DNA from: AP-15 sp963790875
GTDB lineage: Bacteria > Pseudomonadota > Alphaproteobacteria > ATCC43930 > CGMCC-115725
Assembly: GCA_963790875.1 (NCBI GenBank)
Contig: CAWBQT010000003.1
Location: 1,302,001-1,366,000, forward strand
Direction: 5' to 3'
Length of the DNA: 64,000 nucleotides
Made by a program: the position numbers and the translations under genes. The stretch's first letter is position 1. Each line of letters begins with the position of its first letter. Below, one piece after another: positions 24,794 to 34,467 of the stretch. The notes beneath the pieces are model-generated. The model was not told the origin of the DNA. It ran no database searches and saw only the letters and a program-made list of their open reading frames with translations.

Positions 24794-25523
24794 TCAGTTC
24801 GCCGGTTGCGCCACGGCCACAAGCACCGGCGCGTCGCGATAGCGGCCGGGAAAGAGTTGTCTAAGCGCGTCGATCTTCGGCAGATCGTTGATCGCGATGT
24901 ATCCCTGCGTCCGGTGCAGCGTCAGGTAATTCTGGTGATAGGCCTCGGCCGAATAGAACTGACGCCCCCGGCTCGACCTTGGTAACGACGGGCGCGGCAA
25001 ACACATGCGCCTGGTTCAATTGGGCGATATACGCTGCCGCGACGCGGGATTGCTCGGGGTTGGTCGGAAAGATGACCGACCGGTAGTTCGTTCCGATATC
25101 CGGCCCCTGGCGATCGAGTTCGGTCGGGTCGTGCGCGACCGAGAAGAAGATCTGCAGGATGCGGCCATAGCTGATTCGGCGCGGATCGAAGGTGACCTGC
25201 ACTGACTCGGTGTGCCCGGTCGCGCCGTTGCTGACAGTCTCGTAATCGGCCGTCTCCTTGGCGCCGCCAGCGTACCCCGATACTGCGCTCGTCACGCCCT
25301 CGACATGCTGAAAGACGCCTTGCACGCCCCAGAAGCAGCCGCCTGCCACAACCACGACCTCAGAAGGCGCGGCGGAGGCGGGCTCGTCGACGACCGGGGC
25401 GGGAACGGCGTGCGCGGGCTCCTCCGCGACACTCGCTTTCAAGTATGCGGTTGCTCCCAGCGCTGCGAACAATATCGCGACGATCGTCGCATAGAGCGGT
25501 CTCACCGCGCCCGACCCTGTCAT
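24794..25523 (-). pseudogene. msrA: Peptide-methionine (S)-S-oxide reductase MsrA, one-base frameshift
   Basis: A membrane-anchored or exported MsrA: N-terminal hydrophobic helix ATIVAILFAALGATAYL, a Pro/Ala linker, then the active-site motif VVVAGGCFWGVQGVF (catalytic Cys about residue 63), SGYAGG, GHTESVQV and the resolving region. After KVEPG the frame is lost in a run of five G near 24970; four G would restore GRQFYSAEAYHQNYL and the normal end LPKIDALRQLFPGRY. The homopolymer position means a sequencing error is possible; otherwise the enzyme loses its last 58 residues. Confidence 0.85.
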
Positions 25524-25621
25524 CGATGATCTCCCAGGTTCTCGGCACTCGCTGCCGCCGTCAAATAGGTGGCACGCGGCCGACGCCCGTTCATCTCACA
25601 CTTGTGCGAGCGCTCCTCTCC

Positions 25622-25795
25622 TCAAGTCTCTCGAAACGGCGATGGGGCGGCCAGAAACGCCGCGAATTCGCGCCGATCGGCGTGGCAGAGCTTCATGCCG
25701 AGCGAGGCAAAGCGCTTCGCCGCAGCAAACCCGATGCCGCTCGCGCCGCCCGTGATGACCGCTTCTCTGCCGGCACGCAACGCGGGATGAGGCAC
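25622..25795 (-). pseudogene. Short-chain dehydrogenase N-terminal fragment
   Basis: Only the cofactor loop REAVITGGASGIGFAAAKRF and about 20 more residues (ASLGMKLCHADRRE) remain before the sequence diverges and stops. The catalytic YxxxK part is missing. A leftover of a deleted SDR gene. Confidence 0.6.
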
Positions 25796-26044
25796 CGTTT
25801 CTTCCTTCCGACAGTAAGGCCCGTTTCCCACGGCCTGGTCGCCCCCCTTTTCCCCTCGGTTCAGTTCGCGGCGAGGGCCCGAAGCCGGAGGAGGCACCGG
25901 ACTCCTTAGGCCTTCCCAGGCACCGCCAAGAATGTTGGGTGCGCGTCCAGTTGAACGACAGCTCCCCCGATTTTGGCGTAAGCTGGCTGGCCAGCACCTG
26001 CTCGCACTCGCAACCTACCTCCTATTTGGGCAGAAATAAGTTCC

Positions 26045-27223
26045 GTGGATGCAAGCACCAAGACCGCCGCGCCAAACAACCAGTCTTCTTTGAACCCACC
26101 CTTGATCCGGTCCGGCCATCTCGCTACGCCGGGATTTTCCGAGCATCGGATCTATTGGGAGGAATACGGCTCGCCCGCCGGCGAGCCGGTCATCGTCATG
26201 CATGGCGGGCCAGGTGCAGGCAGCTACAGTTCGTTCGCCCGGTTTTTCAATCCGCAGCGATACCGCGTCGTGCTCTTCGACCAGCGCGGTTGCGGCAAGA
26301 GCACGCCAAGTGCGAGCGATGATGACGCAACACCGGCGCTGACCAACAATACGACCCAGCACCTGATCGACGACGTGTCGGCGCTGCGCCACGAGCTGAG
26401 CATCAGCGGCAAGATGCACGTTTTCGGAGGCAGCTGGGGTAGCACCCTCGCCCTGGCCTACGCCATCGCGCATCCCGCAACGGTGCAGACCCTGATCCTG
26501 CGCGCCGTCTTTTTGTGCCGCAGAGCGGATGTCGACTATTTCTTCCAGGGCAATGCCGCCGAATTCGCGGCAGACCCGCTCGCCATGCCGGTGCCCGGCG
26601 CCTATCTGGACTTTCCGACGGCTTGGCGGCAGTTCGTCGACGTCATTCCGCCGGAAGATCGCAGCGATGTCGTCAGGGGGCTGGCCAATGCCCTCTCCTC
26701 GCCACCGCGGACCGATGCAGAACGGGAGCGCCTGGTGAGAGCCGCCTCGGCCTGCGTCGCTTGGGAAGGCAGCGCCAGCCGTCTCAACCGTGATGAAAAC
26801 GGCCACGGTCAGCCAAACCAGAAGTACGCCGTCACCGCCGCCAGGATCCTCGTCCACTACATGATCAACGGCGGGTTTCTTGGCGCCGGCGGCGAAGCAA
26901 ATCGCGATAACAACTATATCCTCGACCATGTTGCCCGACTGAGGGAAATCCCCGTTCACGTCGTGCATGGGCGTTACGACCGGGTGTGCCATCTCTACCA
27001 GGCGGAGGCCCTGGTGCGGGCCTTGCGCGATGCCGGCAATAACACAGTCAACTATTTCATCACGACCGCTGGGCACAGCAGCTTTGAGCCGGAAACCGAC
27101 ACCCGGCTCCGGACGATTATGCACGAGCTGCCACCGATGACCTCGTGTGAGACGGCGTCGCTTCAGGGTGGCGAGATGATGAGACGCGCCGAAGAGCCAT
27201 CCGATACCGCAGCTGACTGTTAG
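26045..27223 (+). CDS. pip: Proline iminopeptidase, alpha/beta hydrolase family S33
   Basis: 392 residues; removes N-terminal proline from peptides. Oxyanion motif VIVMHGGPGAGSY (about residue 54), nucleophile in FGGSWGSTLALAY (Ser about 131), Asp in VVHGRYDRVC and His in TTAGHSSFEP. This set, with the DQRGCGKSTP segment, is diagnostic for prolyl aminopeptidases. The start is GTG with no strong ribosome site. The C-terminus is about 40 residues longer than usual. Cytoplasmic. It stands alone between a fragment zone and an IS91 relic. Confidence 0.88.
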   Translation: MDASTKTAAPNNQSSLNPPLIRSGHLATPGFSEHRIYWEEYGSPAGEPVIVMHGGPGAGSYSSFARFFNPQRYRVVLFDQRGCGKSTPSASDDDATPALTNNTTQHLIDDVSALRHELSISGKMHVFGGSWGSTLALAYAIAHPATVQTLILRAVFLCRRADVDYFFQGNAAEFAADPLAMPVPGAYLDFPTAWRQFVDVIPPEDRSDVVRGLANALSSPPRTDAERERLVRAASACVAWEGSASRLNRDENGHGQPNQKYAVTAARILVHYMINGGFLGAGGEANRDNNYILDHVARLREIPVHVVHGRYDRVCHLYQAEALVRALRDAGNNTVNYFITTAGHSSFEPETDTRLRTIMHELPPMTSCETASLQGGEMMRRAEEPSDTAADC

Positions 27224-27280
27224 CGTCGCCACCACCACATCAGCCCATCGCGCTCGCGGGCGCGCGCGATGGGCGTGGAA

Positions 27281-27560
27281 AAACTCCGTGTTAATCGAGA
27301 AGCTCGTCGCCGCACACGCCGCCAGCCAGTTGACGTTCCACGGCGCGCACGCGGCGCGCGTCAACACGAAGGCGTTCGCCGCCTATCTGGCGCCGCTCAA
27401 GAGGATGCGCTGGTAAGTCTGCGCCAAGCGCCCGCTCGCCGGGCCAAGGCGGTGCTCGCCTATCTGTCGCGCTACACGCATCGCATGGCGATCTCGAACC
27501 GGCGTCTGATCGCTATCGAAATGCCAAGCCCTTCGCTCTCGGTCGAGTGTATGCCGATGA
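27281..27560 (+). pseudogene. IS91-family transposase remnant
   Basis: Degenerate sequence reading HAASQLTFHGAHAARVNTK, FAAYLAPLKRMRW, a stop, then AKAVLAYLSRYTHRMAISNR and RLIAIE after a frame change. The YLSRYTHRVAISN block is the best-known IS91 signature. Both ends are missing. It marks past rolling-circle transposition here. Confidence 0.75.
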
Positions 27561-28117
27561 TGTCTTCCGGCGCCGCGGCAGGGTAAGATCGCTGCGGCTC
27601 AGCGGATGGGGAGCCGTCTCCGCCGGACTCGCTCGCGGTCGACGACGAGGATGCTGTTCGCCATGTCATCCATACTCAAACCGCCGAGAATTTCGCGCAT
27701 GCAGCCGACAATCTCGGCCCCGCTCCAGTCGCCGCCTCGGAACAGGATCAGACTCAGAGCCGCGTGAGCCCGGTTTCGAGGGCGGCGAGGCTGCCAGCGA
27801 ATCAACCACGGCAGTGCGCCGATAACCGCCGTCGGCCGGGTTCCCCCGATAGACCAACGGCGACCGAAGCTGCAGTTTGAGGCGAGCGGCAAGTTCGAGC
27901 AATCCGCGATTTTGGTGCTGGCGAGGTAGAAGTTTATTCTTTTGCTTTATTCGCGGAGGCGCGACACCGATCATCCCGCGCAACGCTCGCGCACGCGACG
28001 AACCAGGTGTGAAGAACGAGGTGTGAAACCAGGGCGCTTTGGCACCCCGATGATTCGAGGAGGGGTCGCGTACCGCGGTTTTGCGGCATGACCTGCATGG
28101 GACCAGGAGGTGAAACC
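27561..28117. other. Non-coding stretch after the IS91 relic
   Basis: About 560 bases with no supportable gene. A leftward frame near 27600-27760 (GLSMDDMANSILVVDRERV) may be another decayed fragment but matches nothing I recognise. Confidence 0.35.
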
Positions 28118-29170
28118 ATGGCATCACGTAGTAAAGAGCTGCTGATCTCAGCAAATTCGCACATCGTCGAGGACCCGCACTTCTGGGAGAACCGGCTGCC
28201 GGCAGCCTTCAAGGACCAGGCGCCGGTGTTTCCCGAGCGGGAGGTGGGCGGGCTCTTTCAGGCTCACGCGGGTGGGTGGGACCCGCACGAGCGGGTGAAG
28301 GAGATGGCGGTGGATGGGGTGAGCGGCGAGGTGCTCTACCCGAGCTTCGCCATGAACCTGTTCGGACTCGAGGACACCGCCTTGCAGGAGGCCTGCTTCC
28401 GGGCCTACAATGACTGGATCCTCGAGTATTGCTCGGTTGCGCCCGACCGCCTCTATGGCGTGTCCTGTATCTCCACCTACGACATTGAGCATGGGGTGGC
28501 CGAGCTGGAGCGCTGCCGGAAGGCCGGGCTGCTCGGGGCACTGGTGTGGCAGGCACCGCCGCCGGAGCTTTCCTTCGCCACCAACCACTATGAGCGCCTC
28601 TGGGCGGCGGCCCAGGACCTGGAGGTGCCCATCAGCCTCCACATCCTCACAGGCCAGCCCTTCCCTTGGCCGCGCCCGATCGGCACAAGCGGCCGACGTG
28701 CGGCCTTCGAGACCATGCGCAGCGCCGTGAACAACAAACTGCTCTACGCCTCGAACGCCATGTCCGACCTGATTATGACCGGCGTGCTGGAGCGCTATCC
28801 CCGGCTCAAATTCGTGCTTGTGGAGAACGAAGTGAGCTGGATTCCCTTTTACCTGACCCAGTACGACAAGTATTGGGGTCGGGGAAATCTCGACTCACCG
28901 CTCAACATGTTCCCCAGTGAGTACTTCCTCCGCCAGTTTTACGCCACTTTCTTCAACGATCCACCGGCCCGCTGGATCTTCGACGCCTGGGGCAGCAAGA
29001 ATCTGATGTGGTCCAACGACTATCCGCATCCGAATTCGACGTGGCCCAAGTCTTGGGACGTCATCACACGCGACCTGGGGCAGCTGTCGGAGGAGACGCG
29101 GTCACGGCTGCTGCGAGAGAACGTGCGGCAGTTGTATAAGCTCCCGGTGCTGGCTCCGGCAGCAGTTTGA
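28118..29170 (+). CDS. Amidohydrolase-family metal-dependent hydrolase or decarboxylase
   Basis: 350 residues of the Amidohydro_2 group (ACMSD-like TIM barrel). It begins with the family's first strand ISANSHIVEDPHFWENRLP, where the usual D-x-H pair reads N-S-H. It also has the conserved late strand NLMWSNDYPHPNSTWPKSW with the catalytic Asp. LLGALVWQAPPPELSF and SLHILTGQPFPWP occupy central strands. The ATG has a strong CAGGAGGTGAAACC site, so 28118 is preferred to earlier starts. Likely acts on an aromatic or cyclic acid; substrate unknown. Confidence 0.82.
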   Translation: MASRSKELLISANSHIVEDPHFWENRLPAAFKDQAPVFPEREVGGLFQAHAGGWDPHERVKEMAVDGVSGEVLYPSFAMNLFGLEDTALQEACFRAYNDWILEYCSVAPDRLYGVSCISTYDIEHGVAELERCRKAGLLGALVWQAPPPELSFATNHYERLWAAAQDLEVPISLHILTGQPFPWPRPIGTSGRRAAFETMRSAVNNKLLYASNAMSDLIMTGVLERYPRLKFVLVENEVSWIPFYLTQYDKYWGRGNLDSPLNMFPSEYFLRQFYATFFNDPPARWIFDAWGSKNLMWSNDYPHPNSTWPKSWDVITRDLGQLSEETRSRLLRENVRQLYKLPVLAPAAV

Positions 29171-29250
29171 CGTCGACGGGCGGGCCGCGCTTGCGTGCGG
29201 CGCGGCGGCGGCGGCTTTCGACGGCGATGCGGAAGCACGCGGACAAATCG

Positions 29251-30471
29251 CTACACCCGCTGTGGGACAGCCGGGCTCGGCAGCGACAGCTCGCGCGGCG
29301 GATGAAACGTCGCGGCGATCGCGACGGCGCCGACACCGATGCCAAACGACCCGATAAAGAGCCAGAAATAAGTCCCATAGGCATCGTAGAGCCAGCCGCC
29401 GACCCACGGACCGAGCGCCATTCCCAGGGTCGAGGTGATGTTGACCGCACCAAACACGCTCCCCATGATCCGGGCGCCAAAATATTCGCGCACCAGGATT
29501 GCATAGAGCGGCATCACCGCTCCGTAGGAAAACCCGAACATCAGGGCGAGAGCGTAAAAACTCTCGAGGTCGCGCACGAACAGATAAAGGATGACCGAAA
29601 GAGCCTGCAAGGCGAGCCCGGCAACGATCATCCGCTTCGCGCCGACCCGGTCGGCGGCAAGGCCGCCGACGATGCGTCCGCTCAGCGATGCCAGGCCGGC
29701 GGCGCCGAACACGGTGGCGGCAGCCATGGCCGGCACGCCGCAATCCGCCGCGTAGCTGACCATGTGGAAGATCGGCCCCGAATGGGCGGCGCAACAGGCG
29801 AAATAAGTCAGTGCAATGGCGGCGAATTGCGGCGTGCGAAGGGCCTGCCCGACGGTGAACTCCTGCGGTCCCGCGGCCGCCGATGCAGCATCGCTTTCGA
29901 TCGCCGACGCCGACGGTTCGCGGACCAGCAGGGCGACCGGGATGATCAGCAGCCAGGCGAGACCACCTAATACCGCCATCGCAAACCGCCAGTCGTGGCT
30001 GGTGATCAGCCAGCGCGCAAGCGGCGAGACGGTCATCGCGCCGATCCCCATGCCGGCCGAGACGAGCGCCACCGCGAGGCTGCGATGCGTCGTGAACCAG
30101 CGCGTCGCTGCCGCGGTCATCGGCGTGTAGAAGCTGCCGGCCGCCACGCCGATCAGCACGCCAAACAGGATGTGGAACTGGCCGATCGTGGCCGCGTGGC
30201 TTGCCGCCACGAGGCCGAAGCCGAGGAGCGCCCCGCCCGACAGCACGACCGGGCGGGTGCCGAAGCGGTCCGACAGGGCCCCCCACAGGAACGACGCCGG
30301 GCCCATGCACAGAAAGTTGAGCAGGGCTGCGCCCGATATGCCGGCGCGGGACCAGCCGGTTGCGGCCGACATCGGCTGCAGGAAGATGCCGAGCGACATC
30401 ATCGAGCCGAGGCCGAGGCAGGTGATGACGAGGCCCGCGCCGACAATGACCCAGCCGTAAAAGATCTTCAT
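29251..30471 (-). CDS. MFS transporter, oxalate/formate antiporter or monocarboxylate type
   Basis: 406 residues, 12 helices. It begins MKIFYGWVIVGAGLVITCLG, the hallmark N-terminus of OFA/MCT-type MFS proteins, with WGALSDRFGTRPVVL as the loop 2-3 motif and GGLAADRVGAKRMI in the second half. Likely moves small organic acids. The ATG overlaps the stop of the upstream exporter gene as ATGA. Confidence 0.88.
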   Translation of the reverse strand: MKIFYGWVIVGAGLVITCLGLGSMMSLGIFLQPMSAATGWSRAGISGAALLNFLCMGPASFLWGALSDRFGTRPVVLSGGALLGFGLVAASHAATIGQFHILFGVLIGVAAGSFYTPMTAAATRWFTTHRSLAVALVSAGMGIGAMTVSPLARWLITSHDWRFAMAVLGGLAWLLIIPVALLVREPSASAIESDAASAAAGPQEFTVGQALRTPQFAAIALTYFACCAAHSGPIFHMVSYAADCGVPAMAAATVFGAAGLASLSGRIVGGLAADRVGAKRMIVAGLALQALSVILYLFVRDLESFYALALMFGFSYGAVMPLYAILVREYFGARIMGSVFGAVNITSTLGMALGPWVGGWLYDAYGTYFWLFIGSFGIGVGAVAIAATFHPPRELSLPSPAVPQRV

Positions 30472-32009
30472 CGCCGCATCCTCGGCGACGCGCCGCGGGT
30501 ATCGTCTGCCGGCCGCGTCGGGCTGAGGCCGCGCGGCAGGGCCCAGGCGAGCGCCAGGCTGACGATCGCGACGGCACCGGCGACGATGTAGACATTGTGC
30601 AGCCCGCCGGCGATCGCCGCGCTCAGCCGGCCGATCTCGCCGCTATCGAGCCCTCGCCGCACGGCCGGCTGCAACAGGCGGTTGACGGCGTCGCCGGCAT
30701 GCGGGACGCGCCGGCTCACCCCGAAGTTGAGGATCGCGCCGAACACGGCGGCGCCGACCGCGTTGCCGACGATGCGCATGAACATGATCGACGACGTCGC
30801 CATGCCGCGCTGGTCCCAGCCGACGCTCGCCTGGGTCGCAACGAGAAAGGCGGTATTGCAGAACCCCATGCCGATGCCGACCAGCAGCGAACCGCTCGCT
30901 GCCCACCACAGAGGGCTCGCCGGCCCGAGGGTAATCAGCGCCGCGGTTCCGGCGATCAGCGCCAGCCCGCCGATCAGCGCCGCCCGGCGATACGAGGTGT
31001 GGATCATCAGCCGTCCGGCGGCGAGGCTGGCAAAGGTCCAGCTGACCGATGCGGCGCCGAGTGCCACGCCTGCTGCGACGGGGCTGCGGCCCATCGCCGC
31101 CTGCACATAGAGCGGCAGGAAGGCGTTGATCGACATCATCACGACGCCGCCGGTGAGGCCGCTGAAGCTGCCGAGGGCGATGACCCGTTGGCGCCAGAGC
31201 CTCACCGGCAGGATCGGTTCGGCAGTGCCGCGCTCATGCGCCGCCAGCAGGGCGAGCGCGGCAATGCCGGCGACCGCCAGCGCCGCGCTGATCGATGCCG
31301 ACGCCGCGTTCCCGAACTCGACCAGGGCCAGCATCAGCGCACCGGCACCGAGCATCATCAAGGCCGAGCCCAGATAATCGATGCGATGCCGGCGCGGTGC
31401 CCGCTCCTCGTGCAGGAACAGGGCAAACATCAGAAAGGTCGCGGCGCCGATCGGCAGATTGATCCAGAAGACCAGCGACCAGGTCACATGCTGCACCAGG
31501 AAGCCGCCGAGCAGCGGGCCGATGATCGCGGCCACCCCGAACACGCCCGAGATGTAACCCTGGATGCGGGCCCGTTCGGCCGGCCGATAGATGTCGCCGA
31601 CGATGGTCGTCGCGATCGGCTGGATGGCACCGGCGCCGGCCCCTTGCAGCGCCCGGAACAGGATCAGCGGCAGCATGGCCCAGGCGAGACCGCACAAGGC
31701 CGAGGCAACCAGGAACAGGCCGGCGCCGGCGAAAAAGACGCGCTTTCTGCCGTAGAGGTCGGCGAGCCGGCCGTAGATCGGGATGGTCACCGCCTGCGTC
31801 AGGAGGTAGGCGGCAAAGGCCCAGCTGAACAACCGGAAGCCGCCGAGTGCCGCGACGATCGACGGCATCGCAGTCGCGACGATCGAGCTTTCCATCGCCG
31901 CCATGAAGGTCGCCATCATGACGGCGATCAACACCAGCCGGCGCGAGGATGCGGTTTCTTTCGGCCGATATTCGCGAAAGTCTTCCGCAGTAATCGATCG
32001 TTCGGCCAA
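30468..32009 (-). CDS. MFS multidrug exporter, DHA2 (EmrB/QacA) family
   Basis: About 513 residues with 14 helices. Motif A is GRLADLYGRKRVF, motif C is GVFGVAAIIGPLLGGFLV, and the DHA2 helix-1 signature is MATFMAAMESSIVATAMPSI. A proton-coupled exporter. No ATG precedes helix 1, so TTG at 32009 with GGATGGGGG upstream is the best start. Coupled to the downstream OFA-type gene. Confidence 0.86.
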   Translation of the reverse strand: MAERSITAEDFREYRPKETASSRRLVLIAVMMATFMAAMESSIVATAMPSIVAALGGFRLFSWAFAAYLLTQAVTIPIYGRLADLYGRKRVFFAGAGLFLVASALCGLAWAMLPLILFRALQGAGAGAIQPIATTIVGDIYRPAERARIQGYISGVFGVAAIIGPLLGGFLVQHVTWSLVFWINLPIGAATFLMFALFLHEERAPRRHRIDYLGSALMMLGAGALMLALVEFGNAASASISAALAVAGIAALALLAAHERGTAEPILPVRLWRQRVIALGSFSGLTGGVVMMSINAFLPLYVQAAMGRSPVAAGVALGAASVSWTFASLAAGRLMIHTSYRRAALIGGLALIAGTAALITLGPASPLWWAASGSLLVGIGMGFCNTAFLVATQASVGWDQRGMATSSIMFMRIVGNAVGAAVFGAILNFGVSRRVPHAGDAVNRLLQPAVRRGLDSGEIGRLSAAIAGGLHNVYIVAGAVAIVSLALAWALPRGLSPTRPADDTRGASPRMRR

Positions 32010-32253
32010 GGTGCCCCCATCCGCCCAAACCCGGCAGCGCGGCCAGTGGAGCGGGTCACAGTTTGTACAACAAGCAGGCAGCGCGCAATCCAGATATGCA
32101 TAAGATTTAATCACATAGCGGCTTAACTCGGGTCGCCGCGGCCAGGCTCGGCCGCCGCGCGCGGCGGTAATGCCTGAATTGCGTCATCGGTAACCGGAGG
32201 ATCACAGGAAACGATGTTTAATCGAGCGATAAAAAATCTGGTGGAGGAAAGCC

Positions 32254-32373
32254 ATGCCGATGACGCGCCTTAAGACGCTGCAGCGGGCCGCACTGACCCT
32301 GCTGTTGGTGATTGGCGTGGTCAGTTACATGGACCGGGCCAGGCGCGCGGCAGAGGAATCGGCCGAGGGTTGA
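32254..32373 (+). pseudogene. 39-codon relic of an MFS transporter gene
   Basis: Reads MPMTRLKTLQRAALTLLLVI then GVVSYMDRA, exactly how ACS-type MFS transporters start, then jumps to RRAAEESAEG and stops. The pattern fits an in-frame deletion that removed about 380 codons and left both termini. TGGAGGAAAGCC gives it a good ribosome site, so it may still be translated as a one-helix leader for the hydrolase gene four bases on. Confidence 0.55.
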
Positions 32374-32376
32374 AGG

Positions 32377-33240
32377 ATGAGCGAAACCGCGCGGCGCGAG
32401 GTCCCGTCACTCCCCGAGCTGCGCTTTGCCGAGATCCCGGCGGCGGCGCGTCCGCGCTATGCCGGCGACCGGTTCTGCTTTATGGCGGCCGGACCGGCCG
32501 ATCAGCGGCCGGTTCTGCTGCTGCACGGCATCGGCGCCAATTCGCTGCATTGGCGCCTTCAGTTTGCGGCGCTGGCCGACCGCTACCGGCTGATCGCCTG
32601 GAACGCGCCGGGCTATCTGTTGAGCGATGCGCTGCGCGTCGAGACACCGAACGGGCGGGATTACGCCGCCGCGCTCGACGACTTTCTGGCGGCGCTCGGC
32701 ATCGCCGACTTCGATGTCGTCGCCAACTCCTTCGGCACGCGGGTCGCACAGTGTTTTGCCGTTGAGCGTCCGGGGCGCATCGGCCGGGCCGTGTTCACCG
32801 GCACCAGCCTTGCCGCTGGCGCCGCGCCCGAGGAACGCGCCAAAACCCTCGCCGCCCGCGCACAGATGATCGCGCGCGGCGGCTACGGCTTCGGCGAGCG
32901 GGCCGCGGCGCTGCTCGGCTCGGCTGCGTCGCCGGCGACCCTGGCGCTGGTGCAACAGACATTGCGCGCCACCAACCCCGCCGGCTTCATGCAGGCCGCC
33001 CGCTTCGCCGCGCAGGGCGACATGCCGCCGGCAGGCAGCGGACTGACGATGCCGCTGCTGCTGATCCAGGGCGAGGAGGATCGGGTGACGCCGGCCACCG
33101 TCAATGCGCGGCGCCTTGCCGCCGCCGTGCCGCACGCGGAACTGGTGATGCTCCCCGGCTGCGGCCACCTCCCCGAAGCGGAAATGCCGCAGCGCGTCAA
33201 CCAGCTGATCGCGAGACATCTCGGCGGCAGCCCCGGCTGA
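32377..33240 (+). CDS. Alpha/beta hydrolase
   Basis: 287 residues. Oxyanion segment VLLLHGIGANSLHW (about residue 46), nucleophile elbow DVVANSFGTRVAQ (Ser about 117, with Asn in place of the first Gly of GxSxG), Asp in LIQGEEDRVTP and His in LPGCGHLPEAEMP. The layout resembles C-C bond hydrolases and lactonases used in ring-cleavage pathways, but the substrate cannot be told. Follows the MFS relic by three bases. Confidence 0.86.
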   Translation: MSETARREVPSLPELRFAEIPAAARPRYAGDRFCFMAAGPADQRPVLLLHGIGANSLHWRLQFAALADRYRLIAWNAPGYLLSDALRVETPNGRDYAAALDDFLAALGIADFDVVANSFGTRVAQCFAVERPGRIGRAVFTGTSLAAGAAPEERAKTLAARAQMIARGGYGFGERAAALLGSAASPATLALVQQTLRATNPAGFMQAARFAAQGDMPPAGSGLTMPLLLIQGEEDRVTPATVNARRLAAAVPHAELVMLPGCGHLPEAEMPQRVNQLIARHLGGSPG

Positions 33241-33572
33241 TTTTCGGGGCACCGGGCCGGCCGTTGCGAGATCATGCCGAGGGTGTGCCGGCAGATGCCA
33301 GGAGTCGCAGCCGAAGGCGAGCGACACGATCCGGTGCTTACGCGGCTGCGGCGCCAGAACCGCTCTTAAAAACTCGGCCCGCGAGCCGATCAGGCCATTC
33401 ATGCGGAAAACCTGTGGTCGGAAACAGACCGGCACAATTGACGTTTCCGTTAAACTTCATTTGGATTCGCACACCCGTCGACGAATTCCGCTCGCGCTGA
33501 GCCGGCTGGTCGGATAGTTAACGTCAAACAAGACGAACCACTTCCCGACAACAGGCTTCTCTGGGAGGAGAC
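33241..33572. other. Intergenic, nothing recognised
   Basis: About 330 bases with no supportable gene or clear signal apart from the ribosome site of the next gene. Confidence 0.4.
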
Positions 33573-33782
33573 ATGTCCCAACCTCGCGCTGCCGATGATT
33601 TCGCGGCGATCCGCGCCCGTATGCACGAACTGCGGCGCGAGCGCCGTTCGCATGCGGCCGATGACTTTGCGACGATCCGAGCACGCATCGACGAACTGCG
33701 CCGAGAACGCCTCGTCGCCAGCTCCGGGGTGCAGAACGGCGAGAATCGAGGCTCGCGGCGTCAATTCGCCGACCGTGATTGA
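33573..33782 (+). CDS. Small protein with a tandem 22-residue repeat
   Basis: 69 residues. ADDFAAIRARMHELRRER is followed by ADDFATIRARIDELRRER, two near-identical amphipathic, strongly basic helices, then a polar tail. CTGGGAGGAGAC lies just before the ATG. The paired helices suggest a coiled-coil or nucleic-acid-binding hairpin. Family unknown to me. Confidence 0.6.
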   Translation: MSQPRAADDFAAIRARMHELRRERRSHAADDFATIRARIDELRRERLVASSGVQNGENRGSRRQFADRD

Positions 33783-33847
33783 CCGGAACTTCGGCCGAAG
33801 GTTGCCATCTTCCACGTGATGATCCGGTAGGAAGGTCAAGCAGAGGG

Positions 33848-34447
33848 ATGGTGACCGGCCGAGCGGGAATACGCAGCGAAAAGGAGAAGATGCTGGCCGG
33901 CGATCTCTACGACGCCTGCGACCCGGAACTCGAAGCCGAACGGACGGTGACGCATCGATGGCTGGTGCGCTACAATGCAGCACTCGCAGCTTCCGACGCC
34001 GAACGCAGAGGATTTTTGGCGGAACGCCTCGCCGCCGTCGGTGAGGATGCGATGATCCGGCCGCCGTTTCATTGCGACTACGGCTTCAACATCAGTCTCG
34101 GTGCGGGAGTCTTCCTCAATTTCAACTGCGTGATTCTCGACGTTGTCGCGGTCAGCATCGGCGAAAAGACACAAATCGGGCCGGCGGTGCAAATCCTCGC
34201 CGCGGATCATCCGCGCGATGCGGCAAAGCGGGCCGCCGGTTTGGAGTTCGGTCGTCCCATCCGGATCGGACGCAATGTCTGGATCGGCGGCGGCGCCATC
34301 ATCCTGCCGGGCGTGAGCGTCGGCGACGATGCGCTGATTGGTGCGGGGAGCGTGGTCACTCGCGATATTCCTGCCGGGGCTGTCGCCTTTGGCAATCCGG
34401 CGCGGGTACGGACCGAGGGCAGCGCGAGCCGGCCGCCAAGTCCTTGA
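33848..34447 (+). CDS. Maltose/galactoside O-acetyltransferase-like enzyme
   Basis: 199 residues of the left-handed beta-helix acetyltransferase group. The family's opening block SEKEKMLAGDLYDACDPEL is followed by hexapeptide repeats: PFHCDYGFNISLGAGVFLNF, IGRNVWIGGGAIILPGVSVG and DDALIGAGSVVTRDIPAG. The catalytic His is in ILAADHPRD. Transfers acetyl from acetyl-CoA to sugars. The start is placed so that EKEKML is included. The gene ends 20 bases before the tRNA fragment. Confidence 0.88.
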   Translation: MVTGRAGIRSEKEKMLAGDLYDACDPELEAERTVTHRWLVRYNAALAASDAERRGFLAERLAAVGEDAMIRPPFHCDYGFNISLGAGVFLNFNCVILDVVAVSIGEKTQIGPAVQILAADHPRDAAKRAAGLEFGRPIRIGRNVWIGGGAIILPGVSVGDDALIGAGSVVTRDIPAGAVAFGNPARVRTEGSASRPPSP

Positions 34448-34467
34448 TTGGCGTGGCCGCCAATGTC

